A DNA stretch of 12,133 bases from Phycisphaerae bacterium (GCA_035384605.1 DAOOIV010000140.1:1-12133), one strand, 5' to 3'. Positions 1 through 6,190 are shown, numbered from the stretch's first letter. Made by a program: numbers and translations. Notes: a model not told the origin generated them from the letters alone.

Positions 1-67
1 ACTACATATTCAAACCGGCGAAATCTCTGCACTTTCAGAACGACGCTGGCACCCCTCAGGGACACGT

Positions 68-106
68 CAAACGAAGCGAGCCGACCCGCTTTGCGAGCCG
101 GCTCGC
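68..106 (-). terminator. Candidate intrinsic terminator after groEL
   Basis: Read on the minus strand, GCGAGCC (106-100) can pair with GGCTCGC (82-76) across a 17-nt loop. The 3' arm is followed by the moderately T-rich run TTCGTTTG (75-68). It lies 28-66 nt past the groEL stop, where the operon should end. The segment 93-106 is also a perfect 14-bp palindrome by itself, so other folds compete. The T-tract is interrupted, so termination efficiency is uncertain. Nothing else is recognisable in 1-133. Confidence 0.5.
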
Positions 107-133
107 CTCACACTCTAACAACAAACCGTTCCG

Positions 134-1768
134 TCAATAGGGACCGTGACCATGGCCACCCGGCCCGCCGGACTTCTTCTTCTCTTCCTTGATCTCCACC
201 ACCGCCGCGTCCGTGGTCAACAGAAGCGCCGCAATCGATGCCGCGTTCTGCAACGCCACACGCTCGACCTTGCGCGGGACCAACACCCCCATCTTCACCA
301 TGTCGCCGTACTCGCCCGTCAGGGCGTTGTAGCCAAAGTTCTTGTCCTCGCTTTCCATGACCTTCTGGCAGACAATCGAACCGTCCAGACCCGCGTTCTC
401 CGCAATCTGCCTGATCGGCGCCATCAGCGCCCGACGAACAATATCCACGCCCGTCCGCTGGTCCCCCTTGAGCTTCTTGGCCAGCTTGTCAAGAGCTCCC
501 AGCGTTCGCAACGGGGCTACGCCGCCGCCCGGCAGAATGCCTTCCTCGACCGCCGCCCGGCAGGCGTGCATCGCGTCCTCCACCAGAGCCTTCTTCTCCT
601 TCATCTCCGCCTCGGTGGCCGCCCCGACGTTGATCTGAGCCACGCCGCCGGCCAGCTTGGCAAGACGCTCCTCCAGCTTCTCGCGGTCGTAATCGCTTGT
701 CGTGACCTCAATCTCGTTCTTGAGCTGCTGAATGCGACCGCTGATCGCGCTGCTCGAACCCGCACCCTCGATAATCGTGGTGTTGTCCTTGTCGATGGTG
801 ACCTTCTTGGCCTGCCCAAGATCCTTCAGATCAACCGATTCGAGCTTGATGCCCAGATCCTCAAAAAGCGCCTTGCCGCCGGTAAGAATCGCAATGTCCT
901 CGAGCATCGCCTTGCGACGGTCGCCGAAACCCGGCGCCTTCACTGCGGCGCATTGCAGCGTGCCTCGCAGCTTGTTGACCACCAGCGTCGCCAGGGCCTC
1001 ACCCTCCACCTCCTCGGCGATGACCAGCAGCGGCCGACCTGCGCGGGCAACCTTCTCAAGCAGCGGAATAAGATCCTTCACCGCCGAGATCTTCTTCTCA
1101 TGAATCAGGATGTAGGGCTTCTCGAGAACCACCTCCATCGTTTCATAGTTGTTGACGAAATGCGGCGAGAGGTACCCCTTGTCAAACTGCATGCCCTCGA
1201 CCAGCTCCACGGTCGTCTCAAGGGTCTTGCCCTCCTCAACCGTGATCACGCCGTCCTTGCCCACCTTCTCCATCGCCTTGGCGATCTGCTGGCCGATCTC
1301 CGCGTTCTGATTGGCCGCGCACGTGCCCACCTGGGCCACCTGCTCGCTGTTCTTGACGTCGGTGGCCATCTTGCCGAGTTCCTCGACCACCGCTTCCACC
1401 GCCTGCTCAATGCCGCGCTTCAGCTCCATCGCGTCGGCGCCGGCAGCGACATTCTTGAGCCCCTCGTCATAAATCGCCTCAGCGTAGATCGTCGCCGTGG
1501 TGGTGCCGTCGCCGGCAACCTGAGAGGTCTTGCTCGCAACCTCCTTGACCATCTGAGCACCCATGTTCTCATAGGCGTCTTCCAGCTCGATCTCCTTGGC
1601 AACGGTCACACCGTCCTTGGTGACCGTCGGAGAACCGAAAGACTTCTCCAGCACCACGTTCCGACCACAGGGACCAAGCGTGACCTTCACCGCCTTCGCC
1701 AATTGCTTCACGCCCCGGCGGATCGCCTCACGGGCTTCCATGTCATACGCAATTCTCTTGGCTGCCAT
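134..1768 (-). CDS. groEL: Chaperonin GroEL (Hsp60, Cpn60)
   Basis: ATP-driven folding chamber; 14 subunits form a double ring that works with GroES in the cytoplasm. The 544-residue length is full size (E. coli has 548) and numbering runs almost collinear with E. coli. Visible landmarks are the ATP-site GDGTTT at 87-92, Asp52 in KDGVTVA, Asp398 in ALVEDAMHA, and GGG at 414-416. The start has GAGGAG 10 nt upstream. groES lies 76 nt upstream on the same strand, so the two are an operon. Oddities: residue 34 is Cys in LGPCGRN, where Lys is usual; position 203 in the apical substrate-binding segment GYLSPHF is His, where E. coli has Tyr; and the C-terminal tail is GGPGGHGHGPY, not the usual Gly-Gly-Met repeat. 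Identity is certain; whether a paralogue exists elsewhere cannot be seen. Confidence 0.98.
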   Translation of the reverse strand: MAAKRIAYDMEAREAIRRGVKQLAKAVKVTLGPCGRNVVLEKSFGSPTVTKDGVTVAKEIELEDAYENMGAQMVKEVASKTSQVAGDGTTTATIYAEAIYDEGLKNVAAGADAMELKRGIEQAVEAVVEELGKMATDVKNSEQVAQVGTCAANQNAEIGQQIAKAMEKVGKDGVITVEEGKTLETTVELVEGMQFDKGYLSPHFVNNYETMEVVLEKPYILIHEKKISAVKDLIPLLEKVARAGRPLLVIAEEVEGEALATLVVNKLRGTLQCAAVKAPGFGDRRKAMLEDIAILTGGKALFEDLGIKLESVDLKDLGQAKKVTIDKDNTTIIEGAGSSSAISGRIQQLKNEIEVTTSDYDREKLEERLAKLAGGVAQINVGAATEAEMKEKKALVEDAMHACRAAVEEGILPGGGVAPLRTLGALDKLAKKLKGDQRTGVDIVRRALMAPIRQIAENAGLDGSIVCQKVMESEDKNFGYNALTGEYGDMVKMGVLVPRKVERVALQNAASIAALLLTTDAAVVEIKEEKKKSGGPGGHGHGPY

Positions 1769-1825
1769 GTATCGTTCACTCCTCAGAGTGTTATCAGATC
1801 CTCAAAATCACCCAGAACCCTTATC

Positions 1826-1839
1826 GCCGGTCGGCCGGC
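1826..1839 (-). other. Small stem-loop between groES and groEL
   Basis: GCCGG and CCGGC flank the 4-nt loop CCGA (minus strand), six bases past the groES stop. No T-run follows, so it is more likely an RNA processing or stabilising hairpin between the two cistrons than a terminator. The 76-nt spacer holds nothing else apart from the groEL ribosome binding site. The pairing is seen in the sequence; the role is inferred. Confidence 0.35.
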
Positions 1840-1844
1840 CCCAC

Positions 1845-2141
1845 TCAGGACAGGACTGCCAGAATCTCGCTCTCCTCGATGATCAGAAACTCCTCGCCGT
1901 CGATCTTGATTTCCGTTCCGGCATAGCTGCTGAACAGTACCTCCTCCCCCTTATTGACCTGCATCTTGCTGCGCTCCCCGTTCTCCAGAAGCTTGCCGTC
2001 ACCGACCGCCTGGACGATGCCTCGCTTGGGTTTCTCTTTGGCCGTATCCGGCAGAACGATTCCGCCCGCCGTCTTCGACTCGGCCTCCACGCGCTTGACC
2101 AAAACTTTGTCACCCAACGGACGCACTTTCAGCTTGGCCAT
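1845..2141 (-). CDS. groES: Co-chaperonin GroES (Cpn10)
   Basis: Heptameric lid of the GroEL chamber. It has 98 residues, the normal size. It starts MAKLKVRPLGDKVLVKR, the typical Cpn10 N-terminal strand. The mobile loop that docks on GroEL is about residues 16-34, with the hydrophobic anchor GGIVL at 26-30. The C-terminal half ends GEEFLIIEESEILAVL, as in other GroES proteins. The reading frame stays open for 54 further codons upstream, but that stretch has no family resemblance. The chosen ATG has a near-perfect Shine-Dalgarno AAAGGAGA with AGGAG 8 nt away. It is the first gene of the groES-groEL operon. No CIRCE (HrcA) inverted repeat is visible upstream, so heat control, if any, uses another mechanism. 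Confidence 0.97.
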   Translation of the reverse strand: MAKLKVRPLGDKVLVKRVEAESKTAGGIVLPDTAKEKPKRGIVQAVGDGKLLENGERSKMQVNKGEEVLFSSYAGTEIKIDGEEFLIIEESEILAVLS

Positions 2142-2491
2142 TGCCAGCTCTCCTTTCAACAAACCAACTTCCCTAATCGTTTGTTCTCTCGCCGCGCCAT
2201 TGCCGGAAAACCCGCACGCGCAGGCGTTCGGCGCATGTTTCAACACCCCCCCTGGAGCAAAGTCGATGCCAACCTCGGGCCCCAAAGGCCCAGTTGTCGC
2301 CATATCAGCCCTAACCTATTCTATGGAAACAACTTACGAGCAACCGAACGGATGAGAATCAGCCCCCCCACTGCCCAAGTGCCTGCCATAATCGGACTGG
2401 CTGAACGGTTGTCTGTCAGAATGGCACGCGAGCCAAACGGGCTGACGCAACATGTCGCGTCGCCTGTGGCCGGACCGCCCGCCTCCTGCTT
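2142..2491. other. 350-bp spacer between manA and groES
   Basis: This spacer holds the groES ribosome binding site (2149-2156), a candidate -10 element (2318-2323) and otherwise no convincing gene. Open frames crossing it on both strands have no recognisable protein character. I searched by eye for the CIRCE motif TTAGCACTC-N9-GAGTGCTAA and did not find it. A short inverted repeat, GACGC/GCGTC, lies around 2445-2462, but no T-rich tract follows, so I do not call a manA terminator. Confidence 0.6.
2318..2323 (-). promoter_or_regulatory. Possible -10 element for groES-groEL
   Basis: TAGAAT on the minus strand resembles the sigma-70 -10 hexamer and would give a leader of about 170 nt before groES. 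The -35 region at 17 nt spacing (CGGTTG) is poor. The same TAGAAT hexamer occurs upstream of manA and of the antitoxin gene. That makes it a plausible local promoter form, but it is weak evidence. Confidence 0.25.
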
Positions 2492-3490
2492 TCACCGAGC
2501 CGGGACGGTCACTTCCAGCCACTGGGCAGGCGTAATCGCCCTCGCCCGAACCTCGCCGAGCCCTGCCGGTACCAGAACCACATCCCCAGGACGGCAATCC
2601 AGCCGTTCCTCACCTGAACCCCACTCAACCCGCCCCAGACCCTTTAACAGCACCCAGATGGCAAACGACTCCATCGGGGCATCCTGCGTAACCCCCTGGG
2701 CAATATCGAGCTTATCCATCACAAAACAAGGACATCCGACCAGCCGGGTCACCGTGGCCATGGTCGTACCCAGGTGCAGGTGTTGCTGCATGGGCGACGC
2801 CGGCGGTGAAGTGAAGTCGATGCAGCGCACCGCCTGCTCGAGATGCAATTCACGCGGCTTGCCGCTGGCTGGGTCCACTCTGCCCCAATCATAAGTTCGG
2901 TAGGTTATATCCGACGGCGTTTGAACCTCGGCCACCAGTACACCGGCCCCCAGTGCGTGTGGCGTCCCGCTCGGCAGATAATAGCAGTCGCCCTGCGAAA
3001 CGCTGATCTTGCGAAGGACGCCTTCCACAAGGCCCGTCCGCATCGCTTCGACAAAAACATCCCGCGACACGCCCGGTTCGAGTCCATGGTAGATCACTCC
3101 GGCCGGGTCGGCGTCCAAAACATACCATGCCTCATGCTTGACTCGAACGTTCCCGCCAAGTTCGCGGGCCACTTGCTCCGTCGGATGAACCTGGATACTC
3201 AGATTCTCGCGGGCGTCCAGATACTTGATCAGCAGCGGAAATCGTCCCTCAAACAGATCCGCGTTCCCAAGTAGAGCACGCCCCCACCGCTTCACCAACT
3301 CCGTCAGCGTTCGCCCCTTGGCCGGACCATTACGCGCGCGCGACGCGTCCCCCTCAAGATCTACCAGCTCCCACGACTCCCCGATCGGCTCGCTCCCCAC
3401 GGGCTCGCGGTTGAAATGGTCGAAAATACGACGGCCTCCCCACAACTTGGGCTTGTAGATCGGCTCGAAAAGCAACGGATAAGGCTCCAT
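2492..3490 (-). CDS. manA: Mannose-6-phosphate isomerase, class I (Bacillus-type)
   Basis: Zinc enzyme interconverting fructose-6-phosphate and mannose-6-phosphate, which feeds GDP-mannose for polysaccharides or takes mannose into glycolysis. The 332 residues match the short, Bacillus-like class (about 315) better than the roughly 390-residue enterobacterial form. The cupin metal site is visible: Gln100 and His102 in LSIQVHP, Glu120 in KHEAWYVLD, and His178 in PSGTPHALG. The substrate-side Arg198 lies in TYRTYDWGR. The start MEPYPLLFEPIYKPKLWGG is the usual family start, with AGGGAG just upstream. A longer in-frame extension exists but has no homology character. The gene sits upstream of groES on the same strand, probably as a separate transcript. 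It is divergent from the prolyl isomerase gene. Confidence 0.93.
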   Translation of the reverse strand: MEPYPLLFEPIYKPKLWGGRRIFDHFNREPVGSEPIGESWELVDLEGDASRARNGPAKGRTLTELVKRWGRALLGNADLFEGRFPLLIKYLDARENLSIQVHPTEQVARELGGNVRVKHEAWYVLDADPAGVIYHGLEPGVSRDVFVEAMRTGLVEGVLRKISVSQGDCYYLPSGTPHALGAGVLVAEVQTPSDITYRTYDWGRVDPASGKPRELHLEQAVRCIDFTSPPASPMQQHLHLGTTMATVTRLVGCPCFVMDKLDIAQGVTQDAPMESFAIWVLLKGLGRVEWGSGEERLDCRPGDVVLVPAGLGEVRARAITPAQWLEVTVPAR

Positions 3491-3500
3491 ATAGCTCCCT

Positions 3501-3514
3501 CTCGACAAGTCGAG
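3501..3514 (-). promoter_or_regulatory. Hairpin abutting the manA ribosome binding site
   Basis: CTCGAC and GTCGAG are separated by two bases, or equally form five pairs around a four-base loop. They lie immediately 5' of the manA Shine-Dalgarno on the minus strand. The palindrome is seen directly. It may influence translation initiation or mRNA stability, but it is short and could be incidental. Confidence 0.3.
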
Positions 3515-3527
3515 GTTAAAGAACCGG

Positions 3528-3533
3528 ATTCTA
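3528..3533 (-). promoter_or_regulatory. Possible -10 element for manA
   Basis: TAGAAT on the minus strand, placed for a leader of about 30 nt before manA. No good -35 is seen. The eight bases GCTAGAAT recur exactly in front of the antitoxin gene. Confidence 0.3.
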
Positions 3534-3687
3534 GCGAGCCAAGCCCCGCGAGAGAAGTGCCGTTGAATCCCAAACACCGGAAGGTCCGCCTCGTTGGCGT
3601 TACCAGGCCCGACTGCGGTACAATCCCGCGTGGCGCCGGGAGCCTGCCTGTTGCCAGCGCCATGAGACCGGCAAGATGTAGCTCGAC

Positions 3688-3693
3688 TATACT
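3688..3693 (+). promoter_or_regulatory. Possible -10 element for the prolyl isomerase gene
   Basis: TATACT on the plus strand would give a leader of roughly 80 nt. The matching -35 position (AGACCG) is poor. The same hexamer TATACT precedes glyS. The rest of the 292-bp manA-ppi spacer shows no gene. Confidence 0.3.
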
Positions 3694-3782
3694 CGCCGAA
3701 ATCCGATCGTACACTCCGGGAAACCGGCCCCGCCCTCGAGGGTTCGAATAGGCATGCAGACCGCGTAACGAAAGGACATACG

Positions 3783-4274
3783 ATGAAACAAGCCACCTTC
3801 CACACCGAGTTCGGCACGATGACCGCCCGGTTCTTCCCCGACGTCGCCCCCAAGCACGTGGAGAATTTCCTCGCCCTGGCCGAGGAAGGGTTCTATGACA
3901 ACCGAACCTTCCACCGCATTGTCGAAGGCTTCATGATCCAGGGCGGCTGCCCGCGAGGCGACGGCACGGGAAACGGGCCGCGCCGTTTGCGGGCCGAGTT
4001 CAACGACAAGCCCCACCAGCTCGGTACACTATCCATGGCGCGAACGAATGACCCCGACTCGGCCAGTTGTCAGTTCTTCATCTGCCTGGACCGATGCGAA
4101 TTCCTCGATGGAAAGTACACCGTCTTCGGTGAACTCGCGGATGAATCGTCCATCCAGACACTCAAGAAGATCGGCGCGGTCAAGACCCGCGACCCCGGAA
4201 CCGGTGAGAAATCGTTCCCCGTCAAACCCGTGTACATCCAGAAGATCACCGTGCAGGAAGTGCCAGATGCGTGA
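3783..4274 (+). CDS. Cyclophilin-type peptidyl-prolyl cis-trans isomerase, cytosolic
   Basis: Catalyses cis-trans isomerisation of Xaa-Pro bonds during protein folding. The 163 residues form one cyclophilin domain with no signal peptide or membrane segment, so it is cytoplasmic. Active-site features are FHR at 43-45 (Arg45 corresponds to Arg55 of human CypA), GFMIQGG at 49-55 with Gln53, GTLSMAR at 81-87, QFFI at 97-100, and LDGKYTVFG near 108-116. The residue matching the CypA cyclosporin-contact Trp121 is Phe107, as in many bacterial cyclophilins, so low drug affinity is expected. The ATG is preceded by AAAGGA with 6-nt spacing. It is divergent from manA and ends 18 bp before a G-rich repeat tract. 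Symbols such as ppiA or ppiB are in use, but I cannot choose between them. Confidence 0.95.
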   Translation: MKQATFHTEFGTMTARFFPDVAPKHVENFLALAEEGFYDNRTFHRIVEGFMIQGGCPRGDGTGNGPRRLRAEFNDKPHQLGTLSMARTNDPDSASCQFFICLDRCEFLDGKYTVFGELADESSIQTLKKIGAVKTRDPGTGEKSFPVKPVYIQKITVQEVPDA

Positions 4275-4292
4275 AGCAGCGGGGGCTGGAGA

Positions 4293-4341
4293 CTGGGGTC
4301 TGGGGTCTGGGGTCTGGGGTCTGGGGGCCGGGGGCTTGGGG
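4293..4341 (+). repeat. G-rich 7-bp tandem with G-quadruplex pattern
   Basis: Four exact copies of CTGGGGT run from 4293 to 4320. A CTGGGGG variant (4321-4327) and further G-runs at 4330-4334 and 4338-4341 follow. On the plus strand this gives four-G runs separated by TCT loops, a textbook G-quadruplex pattern, in the 3' untranslated region of the prolyl isomerase mRNA. It begins 18 bp past that stop codon. Quadruplex folding is inferred, not shown. Confidence 0.85.
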
Positions 4342-4394
4342 ACTAGGGCGTTCGAGCCGCAAGCAGGTCGGAGCACATGGCCGCAAGGCTCATT

Positions 4395-4454
4395 GCTGGC
4401 CCCAGATTCGCTGGCCCCAGATTCGCTGGCCCCAGATTCGCTGGCCCCAGATTC
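4395..4454 (+). repeat. Four tandem copies of a 15-bp unit
   Basis: The 15-mer GCTGGCCCCAGATTC is repeated exactly at 4395-4409, 4410-4424, 4425-4439 and 4440-4454. Each unit is the left arm of the palindrome in the adjoining 58-bp repeat; only the last copy is followed by the right arm. CCCCAGA in each unit is also complementary to TCTGGGG in the upstream G-rich tract, so long-range pairing across this spacer is possible. This looks like replication-slippage expansion of a palindrome arm. Confidence 0.9.
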
Positions 4455-4555
4455 CTATCTGGGGCCTTGTGCAGTGAGGATTCCCACCCTTATTCTCGCT
4501 GGCCCCAGATTCCTATCTGGGGCCTTGTGCAGTGAGGATTCCCACCCTTATTCTC
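4440..4555 (+). repeat. Perfect 58-bp tandem duplication with embedded palindrome
   Basis: The segments 4440-4497 and 4498-4555 are identical base for base. Each carries a palindrome of two 10-bp arms, GGCCCCAGAT and ATCTGGGGCC, around the loop TCCT (4443-4466 and 4501-4524). Perfect identity implies a recent duplication. The palindrome looks like a dispersed REP-type element. As RNA it would form a very stable hairpin and could end or protect the upstream prolyl isomerase transcript, although only TT follows the stem. Confidence 0.9.
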
Positions 4556-4588
4556 GCCGAATGTGGATTGGATTCCGCCACAAGGTAG

Positions 4589-4625
4589 GGCAGGTCGAAG
4601 CCGACGCAGTCGGCGTAGACCTGCC
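4589..4625 (+). other. Long hairpin in the leader of the LOG-family gene
   Basis: GGCAGGTC (4589-4596) pairs with GACCTGCC (4618-4625), and GCCGAC (4600-4605) pairs with GTCGGC (4609-4614) around the 3-nt loop GCA. Between the two stems is a symmetrical 3x3 internal loop, GAA opposite GTA. It can form G-A, A-U and A-G contacts. That makes 14 canonical pairs in 37 nt, ending 41 nt before the LOG start codon. No T-run follows, so it is not an obvious terminator; a leader structure or repeat remnant is possible. Confidence 0.55.
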
Positions 4626-4666
4626 GCTGAACCTGTGCCTGCAAGATCGCGAACGAAACGAACCCA

Positions 4667-5284
4667 ATGAAAACACCCGAACGACACTCTGATACAACTC
4701 CCTCCCCAGACGAGGCTTCAATCGCCGACGGCCGGCCGATTGTCTGCATTTTCGGCAGCTACTCGCCAAAGCCCGGTGAGCCGCTGTACGAGCAGGCCTA
4801 CGCGATCGGGCACGCTCTGGCCAAGGCGGGTTTCGTCGTCGCCAACGGCGGCTACGACGGCATCATGGAGGCCAGCGCCAAGGGGGCCAAGGACGCTGGA
4901 GGCTCAACCATTGGGGTAACCTGCGACATCTTCAGCGACTACCGCGGCCGGCCGCTCAAGGCCAACCGCTATATCGATCGGGAGATTTCGCACAAGACGG
5001 TTCTGGCCCGGATCGAACAGATGATCGAGATGTCGGCCGGGTACGTGATCCTCGAAGGCGGCACCGGGACGCTCAGCGAGTTCGGGATTGTCTGGGAATA
5101 CGTCGCCAAGAAGCTGATCCGCCCCCGCCCGATCTTCATCGTCGGCGATTTCTGGAAACCGACGGTCGAGCGCGTCACCGCCGCCCGCCCCAGCCACGGC
5201 AAGCACGTCCACTGCGTCAGCACGCCCGAAGAGATCATCGCCATCGCCCGAGCGGCGATTCCGATCCCGCGAACAGGCAGTTGA
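4667..5284 (+). CDS. LOG-family (SLOG/Rossmann) protein
   Basis: Belongs to the LOG/lysine-decarboxylase-like fold family, whose characterised members hydrolyse the N-glycosidic bond of nucleoside monophosphates. Substrate is unknown here. In 205 residues one sees the first beta strand and nucleotide loop VCIFGSYSPKPGEPLYEQA (26-44), the helix and loop GFVVANGGYDGIMEASAKGA (55-74), and the signature EGGTGTLSE (130-138) with Arg115 upstream in LARIEQMIEMSAGY. The signature normally begins with Pro (PGGxGTxxE); here that Pro is Glu130. No signal peptide or membrane segment is present. The first 20 residues are low-complexity and hydrophilic. The only available ATG has no clear Shine-Dalgarno, so it may be leaderless or use a weak site. 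It follows the repeat-rich spacer and converges on the PIN toxin gene. Confidence 0.88.
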   Translation: MKTPERHSDTTPSPDEASIADGRPIVCIFGSYSPKPGEPLYEQAYAIGHALAKAGFVVANGGYDGIMEASAKGAKDAGGSTIGVTCDIFSDYRGRPLKANRYIDREISHKTVLARIEQMIEMSAGYVILEGGTGTLSEFGIVWEYVAKKLIRPRPIFIVGDFWKPTVERVTAARPSHGKHVHCVSTPEEIIAIARAAIPIPRTGS

Positions 5285-5290
5285 GCCATG

Positions 5291-5350
5291 GGCTCCGGAG
5301 GAGCCCCGGGACGTAGCCAGGGGTGGAGCGAAGCGAAACCCCTGGGAGCC
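5291..5350. repeat. Nested palindromic element after the LOG gene
   Basis: CCAGGGGT (5317-5324) and ACCCCTGG (5338-5345) form a perfect 8-bp stem around the 13-nt loop 5325-5337. An outer pair, GGCTCC (5291-5296) with GGAGCC (5345-5350), encloses it. GGCTCC can alternatively pair with the nearer GGAGCC at 5300-5305. The element lies seven bases past the LOG stop between converging genes. I recall similar loops containing GCGAAGCG as dispersed repeats in planctomycete intergenic DNA, but this needs a search. Confidence 0.65.
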
Positions 5351-5368
5351 AGTCCTCCTCGGTAGCAA

Positions 5369-5391
5369 TCCGCCCTCCGATGCGGGGCGGA
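5369..5391. terminator. Hairpin between converging LOG and PIN genes
   Basis: TCCGCCC (5369-5375) and GGGCGGA (5385-5391) are exact inverted repeats around a 9-nt loop. The location between two converging stop codons suits a bidirectional terminator, but neither side has a T-rich tract, so the role is uncertain. Confidence 0.35.
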
Positions 5392-5437
5392 GGAATCCGC
5401 AGCTCATGTCAGAGCGGCTTCTGCTCCTTCGGGGATC

Positions 5438-5920
5438 TCACTTCTCGCCGATTCTCTCGAGAGTCACACGAACAACGTCGTCGTCGAGGTACAGACCGGC
5501 GGCTCGCAGGTCGGCAAAAACCGAAGAAGCCAAAGGCACGAGACCGCGTTGCTTGGCTCGGACCACAACGCCAAGAGTACCGATGAGCGCCACGCCCAAT
5601 GCGCGGGCAGCCGCGCGAGCAGTGGCATCGTCGAGTACCGCGATGGCCCGGAGATCGAGAGCGATCGCCAAGACGGCGGATTCTCCCGCACCCAGACCCC
5701 ATTCTGTGACCGCGTCGGGAACCTGCGCAGGTGACCGGCGGGAAGCCCAGCCAGACAACACCGCCGCCCGGGCAGGGTCATCATCGGGCCCAGCAAGGAT
5801 TTCCGCTGCCACCGCCTCCGGTAACAAGAGCGGGCTCGCAAGCTCCTCAAGCAATCGCAGTTGACCAATTCTGGCCAAAGCGATGACCGGCGAGGCGTTG
5901 ACGACCCACGTCTCACTCAC
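5438..5920 (-). CDS. PIN-domain toxin, DUF3368-like
   Basis: Probable Mg-dependent ribonuclease toxin of a type II toxin-antitoxin pair. Its 160 residues start MSETWVVNASPVIALARIG, with Asn8 at the first PIN acidic position, as is common in DUF3368. Conserved parts are Glu40 in PEAVAAEI, Glu80 in LGAGESAVLAIA, Asp97-Asp98 with Arg102 in VLDDATAR, and GTLGVVVRAKQRG at 114-126. I chose the GTG at 5918-5920: it overlaps the antitoxin stop in the sequence GTGAGTGA, has GGGAGG 6 nt upstream, and gives the family N-terminus. An in-frame ATG upstream would add about 17 unconserved residues lying inside the antitoxin gene. Loss of the first acidic residue may lower activity; the toxicity itself is inferred from the family. 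Confidence 0.85.
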   Translation of the reverse strand: MSETWVVNASPVIALARIGQLRLLEELASPLLLPEAVAAEILAGPDDDPARAAVLSGWASRRSPAQVPDAVTEWGLGAGESAVLAIALDLRAIAVLDDATARAAARALGVALIGTLGVVVRAKQRGLVPLASSVFADLRAAGLYLDDDVVRVTLERIGEK

Positions 5921-6164
5921 CCTCGGCCTCCCGCACAACCTCATCAGGCGCGTACTGGAACGGGGAGACACTCAGCCGGGACAGGGCATCGATGAACTGA
6001 CGGCGAGGTAGACCGGCGATCTCCGCCGCGCGGCCCTGGGATACAAGGCCTAACTCATACCATTTGACCGCGGCAGCCAGGCGCATTTCCTCGGCAAAGC
6101 TCTTGGGGTCTTTCCGAAGGGCCGCCAGAACGCCTTCAGGCAACTCGATCATCATGCGGACCAT
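5913..6164 (-). CDS. UPF0175-family antitoxin
   Basis: Small (83 residues) helical DNA-binding-type protein, the usual partner of DUF3368 PIN toxins. It probably binds and neutralises the toxin and represses its own promoter. Diagnostic stretches are SFAEEMRLAAAVKWYELGL (22-40), the helix-turn-helix-like SQGRAAEIAGLPRRQFIDAL (42-61) and the C-terminal SVSPFQYAPDEVVREAEG. The first ATG has GGAGG at 7-nt spacing; two further ATG codons at residues 4 and 5 are alternatives. Its stop codon overlaps the toxin start by 8 nt, giving tight translational coupling. Order antitoxin then toxin is normal for the class. Confidence 0.88.
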   Translation of the reverse strand: MVRMMIELPEGVLAALRKDPKSFAEEMRLAAAVKWYELGLVSQGRAAEIAGLPRRQFIDALSRLSVSPFQYAPDEVVREAEGE

Positions 6165-6190
6165 CGCCGAGCCTCCATATCAACCTGTTC

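Noticed and set aside
146..1882. 578-codon open frame on the plus strand
   Set aside because: It is antisense to groEL and groES and has the Arg/Leu/His-rich composition of a complementary reading; no domain or ribosome site.
2142..2303. N-terminal extension of the groES frame by 54 codons
   Set aside because: GroES is always about 95-100 residues, and the internal ATG has a strong Shine-Dalgarno.
3735..3765. tRNA T-arm-like GGTTCGAAT
   Set aside because: The flanking bases cannot form the T-stem, and no anticodon or acceptor stem is found upstream.
3491..3853. N-terminal extension of the manA frame by 121 codons
   Set aside because: The extension has no isomerase character and would run into the prolyl isomerase gene. 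The ATG at 3488-3490 has a good ribosome site and gives the family N-terminus.
4293..4555. CRISPR array
   Set aside because: The repeats are 7, 15 or 58 bp in direct tandem without unique spacers, and no cas genes are nearby.
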